Part shown: positions 8,389-17,626 of the stretch, one piece after another | Position numbering within the stretch: the stretch's first letter is position 1 | Layout of the letters: every line of letters starts with the position of its first letter | DNA from: Sphaerimonospora sp050942215 | Lineage (GTDB): Bacteria; Actinomycetota; Actinomycetes; Streptosporangiales; Streptosporangiaceae | Direction of reading: 5' to 3' | DNA length: 64,000 nt | Assembly (NCBI RefSeq): GCF_050942215.1 | Contig: NZ_CP192056.1 | Span: 4,588,001 to 4,652,000, forward strand | Notes under the pieces: model-generated | Database searches by the model: none | Seen by the model: the letters and a program-made list of their open reading frames with translations, nothing else | What the model was told of the DNA's origin: nothing | Program-made: the position numbers and the translations under genes

Positions 8389-9263
8389 GCGACCGCCTCT
8401 CTGAAGATCTCCACGAGGGTCGGCTCCTGCCGGCCGAAGTGCTCGACGTGCCCGGCCTGTACGGCACGGCGGAGGATGGCCTGGTCGTCTCCGCCGGTGC
8501 TGAGCAGCACCTGCCGGTCGCCGTCCACGGTGATCTCGCCGGGCAGGCCGTCGGCCCAGCCCGGTGCCGCGCCGCGGACGACGACCCTGAGCGGCACGCG
8601 TCCCTCGCCTGCGCGCAGCTCGGCCACCGAGCCGCAGGCGACCATGCGGCCGGCGGAGATGATGCCGACTGAGTCGCAGAGCCGTTCCACCAGTTCGAGC
8701 TGGTGGCTGGAGAAGATGACCGGGACGCCGGCGGCCGCCCTGGTCTTCAGCACGTCGGCGAGTGTGTCGACGGCGAGCGGGTCGAGGCCGGAGAACGGCT
8801 CGTCGAGGATCAGCACGGTCGGGTCGTGCACGAGCGCCACCGCGAGCTGGACGCGCTGCTGGTTTCCCAGCGACAGCGCCTCGACCGCGTCGCCGCGCCG
8901 CTCGACGAGGCCGAGCCGTTCGAGCAGCTCGGCGGTGGTCCGGCGGGCGGCGGCCGGGGTGAGGCCGTGGAGCCTGCCGAAGTATTCGACCTGCTCGGCG
9001 ACCTTCATCTTCTGATAGAGCCCGCGCTCCTCCGGCATGTAGCCGTACGCACGGCGGTCCTCATGGGTTATCGGGCGGCCCTCGTGGCGCACCTCGCCCG
9101 AGTCGGCATCGAGGACGCCCATGATGATCCGCATGGTCGTGGTCTTGCCGGCGCCGTTGGCTCCGACGAAGCCGAACATCTCGCCGGGCCGTACGGAGAA
9201 GTCCACCCCGTCGAGGGCGACCTTGTCTCCGAAGCGTTTGCCTAAGTTCTCGATGTCAAGCAT
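8385..9263 (-). CDS. ABC exporter ATP-binding protein, NatA/YhaQ-like
   Basis: This 292-residue ATPase powers the adjacent ABC-2 permease. Walker A is GANGAGKT at 34-41, Walker B is VLILDEP, and the switch histidine is in FSSHQLEL. The signature loop reads SLGNQQRVQLA, the GNQQ form normal for NatA/YhaQ-type proteins. A C-terminal domain of about 90 residues extends beyond the core, as in this subfamily. The gene overlaps the regulator upstream by 8 bases and the permease downstream by 4, giving a three-gene operon. Confidence 0.92.
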   Translation of the reverse strand: MLDIENLGKRFGDKVALDGVDFSVRPGEMFGFVGANGAGKTTTMRIIMGVLDADSGEVRHEGRPITHEDRRAYGYMPEERGLYQKMKVAEQVEYFGRLHGLTPAAARRTTAELLERLGLVERRGDAVEALSLGNQQRVQLAVALVHDPTVLILDEPFSGLDPLAVDTLADVLKTRAAAGVPVIFSSHQLELVERLCDSVGIISAGRMVACGSVAELRAGEGRVPLRVVVRGAAPGWADGLPGEITVDGDRQVLLSTGGDDQAILRRAVQAGHVEHFGRQEPTLVEIFREAVA

Positions 9264-9564
9264 GGGGGATTCCTTCGGTGATCCGTCGCAGTACGTCCAT
9301 ATAGGTGCGAAACGCCTTCTTGCCGCGACTGGTCAGCGAGAGCCAGGTGCGTGCCCGCTTCCCGACGAATGTCTTGTTCACCCGGACGTATCCGGCCTCT
9401 TCCAGGGTGAGGATGTGCTTGGAGAGCAGGGAGTCGCTGACCTCGATGGTGTCGCGCAGGAACCGGAAGTCCGCCTTCTCGACGGCCGCCAGCGCCGCCA
9501 CGATGGACAGCCGGACCGGCGCGTGGATGACCTCGTCGAGCTCATGGCGCGGGTGGGTGCTCAT
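9256..9564 (-). CDS. Winged-helix transcriptional regulator
   Basis: This 102-residue protein is a compact winged helix-turn-helix of the MarR/ArsR-like group that often precedes drug or ion exporter operons. VRLSIVAALAAVEKADFRFLRDTIEVSDSLLSKHI spans the helix-turn-helix, with recognition helix near SDSLLSKHILTLEEAGYV. The wing is KTFVGKRARTWLSLTSRGKKAF. There are no cysteines or other obvious metal ligands. It is first in the operon with the NatA/NatB-type exporter and probably controls it. The promoter directly upstream contains several TTGAA(C/T) repeats that could be its operator. Confidence 0.85.
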   Translation of the reverse strand: MSTHPRHELDEVIHAPVRLSIVAALAAVEKADFRFLRDTIEVSDSLLSKHILTLEEAGYVRVNKTFVGKRARTWLSLTSRGKKAFRTYMDVLRRITEGIPHA

Positions 9565-9698
9565 CGCTTCCTCAGCACGCCCCGTGGATCGGAAACGCCC
9601 CGGTGATCGCAGGGACCCGGATCACCTCGCGCAGCGCCTGATCTGGAGTGCGTTCTTCATCGTCGTTCATCCGCTTGCTTCTCGCTCACCCGTTCAAA

Positions 9699-9727
9699 AT
9701 GTTAGCAAGCATTCAACTGCCGTTCAA
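9699..9727 (-). promoter_or_regulatory. Consensus-like promoter of the regulator/exporter operon
   Basis: On the minus strand, TTGAAC (9722-9727), a 17-base spacer and TAACAT (9699-9704) form a near-ideal housekeeping-sigma promoter about 130 bases before the regulator ATG at 9564. TTGAA(C/T) recurs inside the spacer and a TTGAAC follows the -10, so the same region may be the regulator's binding site. Confidence 0.6.
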
Positions 9728-9768
9728 GTGGAAAGCAGCGGTGAAGGAGGCGTGGAGAGAAGGGACGA

Positions 9769-9963
9769 TCAGCGGTACCTCGGATCCACGTCCTCGACCT
9801 GGCAGACGGCGTGCCAGACCCGCTTGGCGGAGATGCCCTCGGCGAGGGCCTGCTCGACCGTCCGCCCGCCGAGATCGGCGAGGACATAGTCCCTCGCCCA
9901 CGACTCCGCGTACGCCTCCCCGAAGTGGCGGTGCATCCGGCTCCAGAAGTCAGTGAGGCGCAT
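9769..9963 (-). CDS. DUF3046 family protein
   Basis: This 64-residue protein matches the DUF3046 family, small actinobacterial proteins commonly encoded near recA and recX. Recognisable features are the start MRLTDFWSRMHRHFG, the middle SWARDYVLADLGGRTVEQAL and the end VWHAVCQVEDVDPRYR. No function is established. It has one Cys (C54) and many aromatic and basic residues, but no catalytic motif I can name. The ATG at 9963 has GGAGGG immediately before it. It is divergent from lhr, the two starts being about 105 bases apart. Confidence 0.88.
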   Translation of the reverse strand: MRLTDFWSRMHRHFGEAYAESWARDYVLADLGGRTVEQALAEGISAKRVWHAVCQVEDVDPRYR

Positions 9964-10039
9964 CCCTCCAGTCTGGCATCCTCCGTTCGCCGAACGGGCC
10001 GGGAGCGTCCACGGCGCCGGGCCGCGGGGGCGGCGTTTT

Positions 10040-10062
10040 CTGTCGGTGGGCGGAGGCATGAT
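10040..10062 (+). promoter_or_regulatory. RecA-NDp-like promoter in front of lhr
   Basis: CTGTCGGTG (10040-10048), eight bases, then CATGAT (10057-10062) resembles the RecA-NDp motif TTGTCRGTG-N8-TANNNT with one mismatch in each element and exact spacing. A start site seven bases after the -10 would fall on the GTG at 10069, implying a leaderless damage-inducible transcript. Inferred from motif position only. Confidence 0.45.
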
Positions 10063-10068
10063 GGGCGG

Positions 10069-13000
10069 GTGAGCGCGCTCGACGGTTTCAGCCCGGTGAC
10101 CAGGCAGTGGTTCACCGGCGCGTTCGCCGCGCCGACCGCGGCCCAGGAGGGCGCGTGGGCGTCGATCTCGCGCGGCGACAACACGCTGGTGGTCGCCCCC
10201 ACCGGTTCGGGGAAGACCCTGGCCGCCTTCCTGTGGGCGATCGACCGGCTGGCCGTAGAAGCCACCGGCGCCGCCGGGGGTTCGAAGGCCGGAGGCGGGC
10301 GGCTGTGCCGGGTGGTGTACGTCTCCCCGCTGAAGGCGCTCGCCGTCGACGTCGAGAGAAACCTGCGCGCCCCGCTCACCGGCATCAGGCAGACCGCCGC
10401 GCGGCTCGGCCGCGCCGCGCCCGAGATATCGGTGGCCATCCGGTCGGGCGACACGACGGCCGAGGACCGCCGCCGTTTCGCCGCCGATCCCGCCGAAATC
10501 CTGATCACCACGCCGGAGTCGCTGTTCCTGATCCTCACCTCTCAGGCGCGAGAGGCCCTGCGCGGCGTCGAGACGGTGATCGTGGACGAGGTCCACGCGG
10601 TCGCCGCGACCAAGCGTGGCGCCCATCTCGCACTGACGCTGGAACGGCTCGACGCCCTGCTGCCCGGGCCGGCCCAGCGCATCGGTCTGTCCGCGACCGT
10701 ACGGCCCGTCGCCGAGGTGGCGGCCTTCCTCGGCGGCTCCCGCCCGGCCACCGTGGTGCAGCCACCCGCCGAGAAGGTCATCGAGGTCGACGTCGTGGTC
10801 CCGGTGGAGGACATGACGGAACTCTCCCCGCCCCCTCCCGGCACGGCCGGAGCGGACGGGACCACCGGGGCGGACGGGAGCGGCGACACGGGAGCGGAGC
10901 GGCCCGCCGAGCACCGCCGCAGCATCTGGCCGCACGTGGAGGAGCGCCTTCTCGACCTCATCGAAGCCCACCGGTCCACGATCGTCTTCGCCAACTCCCG
11001 GCGGCTGTCGGAGCGGCTGTGCACCCGGCTCAACGAGCTGGCGTGGGAACGGCGCACAGGCGCCGCGGGGGACTCCCCCGCCGGCGGGCACGCCTCCGCC
11101 GACCAGACGGACGACGCGCTGTTCGGCCAGGTGTACGGCGACGCGGTCGCACCGGCTTCACCGGCCTCATCGGCCACGCCGGGCGCGACGATGGCCCAGG
11201 CGGGAGCGTCGAACGGGGTGGTGCCCGAGATCGTGCGGGCCCACCACGGGTCGGTCTCCAAGGAGGAGCGGGCCCAGATCGAGGAGGCGCTGAAGTCGGG
11301 CCGGCTGCCCGGCGTGGTCGCCACCTCCAGCCTCGAGCTGGGCATCGACATGGGCATGGTCGACCTGGTGGCCTGCGTCGAGTCGCCGCCCAGCGTGGCC
11401 AGCGGCCTGCAACGCATCGGCAGGGCCGGGCATCAGGTGGGCGCGGTGTCCCGCGGCGTGATCTTCCCCAAGTACCGGGGTGATCTCATCCAGACGGCCG
11501 TGGTCGCCGAGCGCATGAAGAGCGGACAGATCGAGGAGCTGCGCTACCCGCGCAACCCCCTCGACGTGCTGGCGCAGCAGATCGTCGCGATGACCGCGCT
11601 GGACGAGTGGACGGTCGACGCGATCGAGGCCCTGGTCCGGCGGGCGGCGCCGTACGCCACACTGCCGCGCACCGCGCTGGAGGCCACGCTCGACATGCTG
11701 GCAGGGCGCTACCCGAGCGAGGAGTTCGCCGAGCTGCGGCCCCGCATCGTGTGGGATCGGGTGACCGGCACGCTGCGCGGCAGGCCCGGCGCGCAGCGGC
11801 TGGCGGTGACCAACGGCGGCACGATCCCCGACCGTGGCCTGTTCGGCGTGTTCCTCGCCGGGGACGGCGGCTCGGCCACCTCCGGCAGGCGTCCGACCCG
11901 GGTCGGCGAGCTGGACGAGGAGATGGTCTACGAGTCGCGGGTGGGCGACGTGTTCGTGCTCGGCGCGACCTCGTGGCGGATCGAGGACATCACAGCGGAC
12001 CGCGTGCTGGTCTCGCCGGCCCCCGGCCGCCCGGGGAAACTGCCGTTCTGGCACGGCGACTCTCCCGGACGGCCCGCCGAGCTGGGCCGGGCCATCGGCG
12101 CCTTCCTGCGCGAGGTGTCCACTTCACCCGGATCGGCGCACGACCGGATCAGGGCCGCCGGGCTCGACGAGTTCGCCACCGGCAACCTGCTCGCCTACCT
12201 GGCCGAGCAGCGCGGGGCGACCGGCTACGTGCCGGACGACCGGACGCTCGTGGTGGAGCGTTTCCACGACGAGCTGGGCGACTGGCGGGTGGTGATCCAT
12301 TCGCCGTACGGCGCGCGTGTGCACGCCCCATGGGCGCTCGCCATCGGACGGCGGCTGCGCGAACGGTACGGCGTCGAGGCCCAGCAGGCGGTCCACTCCG
12401 ACGACGGAATCGTCCTGCAGATCCCGGACACGCTCGACGAGGCGCCGACCGACGTCGCGGTCTTCGACCCCGAGGAGATCGAGCAGATCGTCACGGAGGA
12501 GCTGGGCGGTTCTGCGCTGTTCGCGGCGCGGTTCCGCGAATGCGCCGGGCGGTCGCTGCTGCTGCCCCGCCGAAGCCCCGGCAGGCGGACGCCACTGTGG
12601 CGGCAGCGTCAGCGGGCGGCGCACCTGCTCGGCGTCGCGAGCAGATATGCGGGTTTCCCCGTCGTGCTGGAGACGATGCGAGAGTGCCTGCAGGACGTCT
12701 TCGACGTGCCGGGGCTGGTCCGGCTGATGCGGGACGCGGCCGCCCGCAGGGTGCGGGTGGTGGAGGTGGAGACCACCCAGCCGTCGCCGTTCGCCGCTTC
12801 GCTGCTGTTCGGCTACATCGGCGCCTTCATGTACGAGGGCGACGCCCCGCTGGCCGAGCGCCGCGCTCAGGCGCTGGCCCTCGACACGGCACTGCTGGCC
12901 GAGCTGCTCGGCCAGGCCGAGCTGCGCGAACTGCTCGACCCCGATGTGATCGCGGAGACGGAACGGGAGCTGGCCCGGCTGGACCGGCCGCTCCGTGATG

Positions 13001-15057
13001 CCGAGGACCTCGCCGATCTACTGCGCTCCCACGGCCCGCTGTCGGCCGAGGACATCTCGATCCGCGAGGGCGATCCCGCCTGGCCTGCCGGTCTGGAAAG
13101 GGAACGCCGCGCGATCCGGGTGCGTCTGGCGGGCCACGAGCAGTGGGCGGCGGTCGAGGACGCCTGGCGGTTGCGGGACGCGCTCGGGGTGCCGCTCCCG
13201 GTGGGCGTGCCGCACGAGTTCCTGGAGCCTCCGGGCATGGGCGGTGCGGGCGCTCACGGCCCGGCCGGTCCGCCCGCCGGGGGTCTCATGCCACGTGGCC
13301 CCGATCCGCTGGGCGATCTGGTGGCCCGGCATGCCCGCACACGTGGGCCGTTCTCGCCGGATGCGGCGGCCGCCCGATTCGGCCTCGGCGTCGCCGTCGT
13401 CGAGGACACACTGGCTCGCCTGGCCGCGACCGGCCGGGTGGTCCGGGGCGAGTTCCGGCCGGGCGGCCGGGGTGAGGAGTGGTGCGACTCCGGGGTGCTG
13501 CGGCTGCTGCGCCGCAGGTCGCTGGCCCGGCTGCGCAAGGAGGTCGAGCCGGTGCCACCCGAGGTGCTGGCCGCCTTCCTCCCCGCCTGGCACGGCGTCA
13601 CGCCGGTCTTCGCCGCCGACGGCGGCCCGTCGGGAAGGCGCGGCCAGGCGCGACCCGGTCCGACGCACGCCGACCCGGCCCATGCCGATCCGGCCCGGGC
13701 CGGCCCTGCGCCCGAGGTCGCCGCCTATCGACCGGGAACGGCGCGGGCCATGGACGACCTGGTCAGCGCGATCGAGCGGCTGCAGGGCGCGGCGGTGCCC
13801 GCTTCGGCGCTCGAGACGCTGATCCTGCCGGGCCGGGTGCCGGGCTACTCCCCCGCCCTCCTCGACGAGCTGACCTCCTCCGGCGAGGTGATCTGGGCGG
13901 GCCAGGGGTCGCTGCCCGGAGGGGACGGCTGGCTGTCGCTCTACTTCACCGACACCGCTCCGCTGCTGCTTCCGTCGCCGCAGGAGATCACGCTGACCCC
14001 GCTGCACGAGCGGATCCTCGAGATCCTGGGCGGCGGCGGGGCGCTGCTCTTCCGGGAGCTGTCCGACCGCGTCGCGGGCGCGGCGCCACCCGGGCAGACC
14101 GGTCCGTATGGGAGCGGCGTGCCGGAGGACGCGGTGCTCGCCGCCGCGCTGTGGGATCTGGTGTGGTCGGGCCGGGTGACCGGAGACACGCTGGCCCCGC
14201 TCCGCTCGGTCCTGGGCACCGGGCGGCCCGCCCACCGGCCCGCGGCGATCCGGCGCCGCCGGGCCGTGCTGCCCACCAGGAGCGGCCCGCCGACGGTGAG
14301 CGGCCGGTGGTGGCCGGTGCCGGCCCCTGCCTCGGACGGCACCCGGCGGGCGCAGGCCATGGCCGAGGTGCTGCTCGACCGGCACGGCGTGCTGACCAGG
14401 GGCGGCGTCGCGGCCGAGCGGCTTCCCGGAGGTTTCTCCTCGGTCTACCAGGTGCTGCGGGCTTACGAGGAGAGCGGCCGGTGCCGCCGGGGCTACTTCG
14501 TCGAGGGTCTCGGGGGCGCGCAGTTCGCCCTTCCCGGCGCGGTCGACCGGATGCGCGCAACGGCATCGGGCCCGCCGGGGGCGTCCGCTGACCCGGCATC
14601 GCCTCCCGTTCCCGTCCCGGGGGCCGAGCCGTACCTCACGCCCGTGTCCGCGGGAGCGGGCCCGGCCGCGCGCCGGGCGGTCGTCCTGGCCGCCGCCGAC
14701 CCGGCCAATCCGTACGGCGCGGCCCTGCCCTGGCCGGATCGCGGGGGCGACGTGACGCACCGGCCGGGGCGCAAGGCCGGGGCGCTGGTGGTGCTCGTGG
14801 AGGGGAGGCTGGTCCTCTATGTCGAGCGGGGCGGCAAGACCCTGCTCTCCTTCGGCCCGCCGCAGTCCGCGGACGACGCGCCGGACGATCTGCGGCCCGC
14901 GGTTCGCGCGCTGGCCGCGGCCGTACGGCAGGGCGCCCTGGGGAAGCTCACCGTGGAACGGGCCGACGGGACCGCCATAGTGGACTCACCGGTCGCGGCC
15001 GCCCTGGAGGAGGCGGGGTTCCATCCGACGCCGCGCGGCCTGCGCATCCGTGCCTGA
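10069..15057 (+). CDS. lhr: Large ATP-dependent helicase Lhr
   Basis: This 1662-residue protein belongs to the Lhr family of superfamily-2 3'-to-5' DNA helicases that unwind RNA:DNA hybrids and act in DNA repair. Walker A is APTGSGKT at 43-50 and the DEVH box is at 173-176. The second RecA domain contains TSSLELGIDMGMVDLV and ESPPSVASGLQRIGRAGHQVG. The Lhr core with winged-helix and beta-barrel modules runs to roughly 860, and a long Lhr-specific C-terminal domain follows. Proline/glycine-rich low-complexity insertions occur, for example near 1180. The open frame extends upstream, but the GTG at 10069 is where homology-like sequence (VSALDGFSP) begins. Ribosome-site candidate GGAGG is 13 bases away; a leaderless start is also possible. 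Confidence 0.94.
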   Translation: MSALDGFSPVTRQWFTGAFAAPTAAQEGAWASISRGDNTLVVAPTGSGKTLAAFLWAIDRLAVEATGAAGGSKAGGGRLCRVVYVSPLKALAVDVERNLRAPLTGIRQTAARLGRAAPEISVAIRSGDTTAEDRRRFAADPAEILITTPESLFLILTSQAREALRGVETVIVDEVHAVAATKRGAHLALTLERLDALLPGPAQRIGLSATVRPVAEVAAFLGGSRPATVVQPPAEKVIEVDVVVPVEDMTELSPPPPGTAGADGTTGADGSGDTGAERPAEHRRSIWPHVEERLLDLIEAHRSTIVFANSRRLSERLCTRLNELAWERRTGAAGDSPAGGHASADQTDDALFGQVYGDAVAPASPASSATPGATMAQAGASNGVVPEIVRAHHGSVSKEERAQIEEALKSGRLPGVVATSSLELGIDMGMVDLVACVESPPSVASGLQRIGRAGHQVGAVSRGVIFPKYRGDLIQTAVVAERMKSGQIEELRYPRNPLDVLAQQIVAMTALDEWTVDAIEALVRRAAPYATLPRTALEATLDMLAGRYPSEEFAELRPRIVWDRVTGTLRGRPGAQRLAVTNGGTIPDRGLFGVFLAGDGGSATSGRRPTRVGELDEEMVYESRVGDVFVLGATSWRIEDITADRVLVSPAPGRPGKLPFWHGDSPGRPAELGRAIGAFLREVSTSPGSAHDRIRAAGLDEFATGNLLAYLAEQRGATGYVPDDRTLVVERFHDELGDWRVVIHSPYGARVHAPWALAIGRRLRERYGVEAQQAVHSDDGIVLQIPDTLDEAPTDVAVFDPEEIEQIVTEELGGSALFAARFRECAGRSLLLPRRSPGRRTPLWRQRQRAAHLLGVASRYAGFPVVLETMRECLQDVFDVPGLVRLMRDAAARRVRVVEVETTQPSPFAASLLFGYIGAFMYEGDAPLAERRAQALALDTALLAELLGQAELRELLDPDVIAETERELARLDRPLRDAEDLADLLRSHGPLSAEDISIREGDPAWPAGLERERRAIRVRLAGHEQWAAVEDAWRLRDALGVPLPVGVPHEFLEPPGMGGAGAHGPAGPPAGGLMPRGPDPLGDLVARHARTRGPFSPDAAAARFGLGVAVVEDTLARLAATGRVVRGEFRPGGRGEEWCDSGVLRLLRRRSLARLRKEVEPVPPEVLAAFLPAWHGVTPVFAADGGPSGRRGQARPGPTHADPAHADPARAGPAPEVAAYRPGTARAMDDLVSAIERLQGAAVPASALETLILPGRVPGYSPALLDELTSSGEVIWAGQGSLPGGDGWLSLYFTDTAPLLLPSPQEITLTPLHERILEILGGGGALLFRELSDRVAGAAPPGQTGPYGSGVPEDAVLAAALWDLVWSGRVTGDTLAPLRSVLGTGRPAHRPAAIRRRRAVLPTRSGPPTVSGRWWPVPAPASDGTRRAQAMAEVLLDRHGVLTRGGVAAERLPGGFSSVYQVLRAYEESGRCRRGYFVEGLGGAQFALPGAVDRMRATASGPPGASADPASPPVPVPGAEPYLTPVSAGAGPAARRAVVLAAADPANPYGAALPWPDRGGDVTHRPGRKAGALVVLVEGRLVLYVERGGKTLLSFGPPQSADDAPDDLRPAVRALAAAVRQGALGKLTVERADGTAIVDSPVAAALEEAGFHPTPRGLRIRA

Positions 15058-15180
15058 TGAAGGCGGCAGACTTTGACCACAAACAACGAAAAGCTATGAC
15101 TTGAACAAACAAAGCGCTGACCAGTCAGGCAAAAGTACGGGCTATTCTCAGCACGTAACGAACTTCGACAGGAGAGCGGC

Positions 15181-16371
15181 GTGAAGCGGATGACGGCCCG
15201 CCCTGAAAACGTGCACCAAGCCCGGCTTCTTCGCCTGCTGCGCGAGGACGGCGCCCGCTCACGAGCCGAGCTCGGCGACGTGATCCAGCTCTCCCGGTCC
15301 AAACTGGCCCTGGAACTCGACCGGCTGGCGGCGCTGGGGCTGGTGGAGTCGGGCGGGCTCGCCGCCTCGCGCGGCGGCCGGCGTTCTGGCATCGTGCGCA
15401 TCGCCTCGCACCTGCGCTTCGTCGGCATCGACATCGGCGCCACGTCGATCGACGTCGCCGTGACGAACGGCGAGCTCGAGGTGCTCTCCCACCTGTCCAG
15501 ACCGGCGGATGTGCGCGAGGGCCCCACCGCCGTGCTCAGCCAGGCCCTGGAGCTGGTCGGCAAACTGCGGGCGAACGGAACGGCCGCCGAGATCCACGGA
15601 GCCGGCATCGGCGTCCCGGGGCCGGTGAGCTTCCGGGACGGAACGCCGATCGCGCCACCCATCATGCCGGGGTGGGATCACTTCCCGGTGCGGGAGGCGA
15701 TGAGCCAGGAGCTCGGCTGCCCCGTGCTCGTGGACAACGACGTGAACATCATGGCGCTCGGCGAATTGCACACCGGGCTCGCGAGGTCGGTCGACGACTT
15801 CCTGCTCGTGAAGATCGGCACCGGCATCGGGTGCGGCATCGTGGTGCACGGCGAGATCTACCGGGGAGTGTCGGGCAGCGCGGGCGACATCGGCCACATC
15901 CGGGTCAACGATCATGGCCCGACCTGCGCCTGCGGCAACACCGGCTGCCTGGAGGCGTACTTCAGCGGGGCCTCCCTGGCCCGCGACGCCCTCGCGGCGG
16001 CGCAGTCGGGCCGCTCGGCGTTCCTGGCCGAGCGGCTCGCGGAAAGGGGCTCGGTGACGGCGGAGGACGTCGCGGCGGCCGCCGCCACGGGCGACGCCCT
16101 CGCCGTACGGATGATCCGCGAGGGCGGCCGCCAGGTCGGCACCGTGCTCGCCGGCCTGGTGAGCTTCTTCAACCCGGGCCTCGTCATCATCGCGGGCGGC
16201 GTGGCCGGCCTGGGCCACGCGCTGCTCGCGGAGATCCGCAGCCTCGTCTACCACCGGTCCCTGCCGCTGGCGACCGGCAACCTGCCCATCGTCTTGTCCG
16301 ATCTCGGCGCGACCGCCGGCGTCATCGGGGCGACCCGGTTGATCAGCGACCACATCTTCTCGGCCGCCTGA
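15181..16371 (+). CDS. ROK family transcriptional regulator
   Basis: This 396-residue protein joins an N-terminal winged helix-turn-helix (about 10-70, AELGDVIQLSRSKLALELDRL) to a ROK sugar-kinase-like domain. The ATP/sugar fold markers are VGIDIGATSIDVAV, the catalytic-Asp region VLVDNDVNIMALGE and the zinc motif CACGNTGCLE, all present. ROK repressors usually sense a sugar or sugar phosphate and control a nearby sugar operon; the galactan locus lies just downstream, in convergent orientation. GTG 15181 follows GGAGAGCGGC; an ATG nine bases later is an alternative. The 123-base upstream spacer has a CTGACcaGTCAG palindrome (15117-15128) and a TATTCT -10-like hexamer (15143-15148). Confidence 0.9.
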   Translation: MKRMTARPENVHQARLLRLLREDGARSRAELGDVIQLSRSKLALELDRLAALGLVESGGLAASRGGRRSGIVRIASHLRFVGIDIGATSIDVAVTNGELEVLSHLSRPADVREGPTAVLSQALELVGKLRANGTAAEIHGAGIGVPGPVSFRDGTPIAPPIMPGWDHFPVREAMSQELGCPVLVDNDVNIMALGELHTGLARSVDDFLLVKIGTGIGCGIVVHGEIYRGVSGSAGDIGHIRVNDHGPTCACGNTGCLEAYFSGASLARDALAAAQSGRSAFLAERLAERGSVTAEDVAAAAATGDALAVRMIREGGRQVGTVLAGLVSFFNPGLVIIAGGVAGLGHALLAEIRSLVYHRSLPLATGNLPIVLSDLGATAGVIGATRLISDHIFSAA

Positions 16372-16451
16372 ACGCCCCCCTGAACGACCCCGTGAACGAC
16401 CTCCTGAACGCCCCCGGCCTTCCGACGCTCTCGTGAACGGCCTTCCGACGC
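16369..16451. repeat. 12-base tandem repeat over the ROK stop codon, plus a 13-base repeat
   Basis: TGAACG followed by C-rich bases recurs at 16369, 16381, 16393 and 16405, an exact 12-base period; the first copy supplies the TGA stop of the ROK gene. GGCCTTCCGACGC then occurs at 16416-16428 and 16439-16451. No gene or clear hairpin is seen between 16372 and 16550. Confidence 0.75.
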
Positions 16452-16550
16452 CCCGGGGACGAACCCGTGAGCGACTCCGGGAACGGGCTTGTCAACAGCC
16501 CAGGAAAGACGGCCCGCTGGACGACGGCCGCCTCCGCGGATCTCGCCCGC

Positions 16551-17552
16551 TCAGGCGGACTCCCTGACGACGAGGCGGGTGGGGAGGATCACCGAATCCA
16601 CGTGGTCGGCGCCGTCGACGAGTTCCAGCAGCAGCCGTACGGTCTCCTCGGCCACCTCGGCGAGCGGCTGGCTGATCGTGGTCAGCGGCGGGTGCGTGGA
16701 GGCGGCCACGGACGAGTCGTCGAAGCCGCCCACCGCCACGTCGCCGGGCACCCGGCGGCCCGCCGCCCGCAGCGTGATCAGCGCGCCCGCCGCCATGAGG
16801 TCGGAGGCCACGAAGACCGCGTCGAGGTCGGGCGTGCGATCGAGCAGCCGGGCCATGGCCCGCTCTCCGCCGGCCCGGGTCCAGTCGCCGTACTCGATCA
16901 GCTTCTTGGACGCCTTGCGGCCGAGCACGTCGGCGAAGCCCTCCAGCCGCTGGATGCCGCCGGGCGTGTCCATCGGACCGGTGATCGTCGCGATCTTCTT
17001 CCGGCCCTGTTCGACCAGATAGCGGGTCATCTGCCGGGCGCCCTCGCGGTCGTCGGCCGCCGCATAGGGGATGACGTTCTCCTTGCCGATGACGGCACCG
17101 CAGGCGACCGCCGGGATGCGCATCGACTCCAGTTCGTCCGCCAGGGGATCTCCCGCGTGCGTGGACATCAGCAGCACTCCGTCGGCATGGCCGCCGCGGA
17201 CGTAGCGCACGACGCGGTCGCGGTCGCCGTCGTCCCCGGCCAGCATGATCACCAGTGACACGTCGCGATCGGCCAGCCGCCGGATCGCCGTACGGATGGT
17301 GGTGCTGTAGTTGGGGTCCTCGAAGACCTTCTCGTGGGGTTCCGACAGCACCATCACGATGGAGCCCGTGCGCTGGGTGACCAGGCTGCGGGCGTTGCGG
17401 TTGACGATGTAGCCGGTCTCGGCGATCGCCCGGCGTACGGCCGCGTGGGACGCCGGGCTCACGTACCGATCGTCGTTGAGCACGCGGGAGACGGTGCCCC
17501 GGGACACGCCCGCCGCCGCGGCGACATCGTGAATCGTCGGACGCTTCGCCAT
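16551..17552 (-). CDS. LacI family regulator of the galactan locus (GanR-like)
   Basis: This 333-residue repressor has the LacI helix-turn-helix and hinge at 1-60 (TIHDVAAAAGVSRGTVSRVLN) and a periplasmic-binding-protein-like effector domain ending at about 330 with TRLVVRESA. It lies downstream of the ABC permeases, 74 bases away on the same strand. The nearby palindrome CTGTGAACGTTCACAG occurs twice in the divergent promoter between the transporter and the beta-galactosidase, making it the likely operator of this protein. By family analogy it should release DNA when galactose or a galacto-oligosaccharide binds; that is inference. Confidence 0.92.
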   Translation of the reverse strand: MAKRPTIHDVAAAAGVSRGTVSRVLNDDRYVSPASHAAVRRAIAETGYIVNRNARSLVTQRTGSIVMVLSEPHEKVFEDPNYSTTIRTAIRRLADRDVSLVIMLAGDDGDRDRVVRYVRGGHADGVLLMSTHAGDPLADELESMRIPAVACGAVIGKENVIPYAAADDREGARQMTRYLVEQGRKKIATITGPMDTPGGIQRLEGFADVLGRKASKKLIEYGDWTRAGGERAMARLLDRTPDLDAVFVASDLMAAGALITLRAAGRRVPGDVAVGGFDDSSVAASTHPPLTTISQPLAEVAEETVRLLLELVDGADHVDSVILPTRLVVRESA

Positions 17553-17626
17553 GCTCGTATTGTCCCCCCGTCGCACGCCCCGCCGACCGCGGCATGCGCC
17601 GTCCCCCGGGCCCTCCCGTTCGGTCA

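Noticed and set aside
8385..9263. ABC ATPase signature reads LGNQQ rather than LSGGQ
   Set aside because: The GNQQ form is normal in NatA/YhaQ-type exporters, so it is not a defect.
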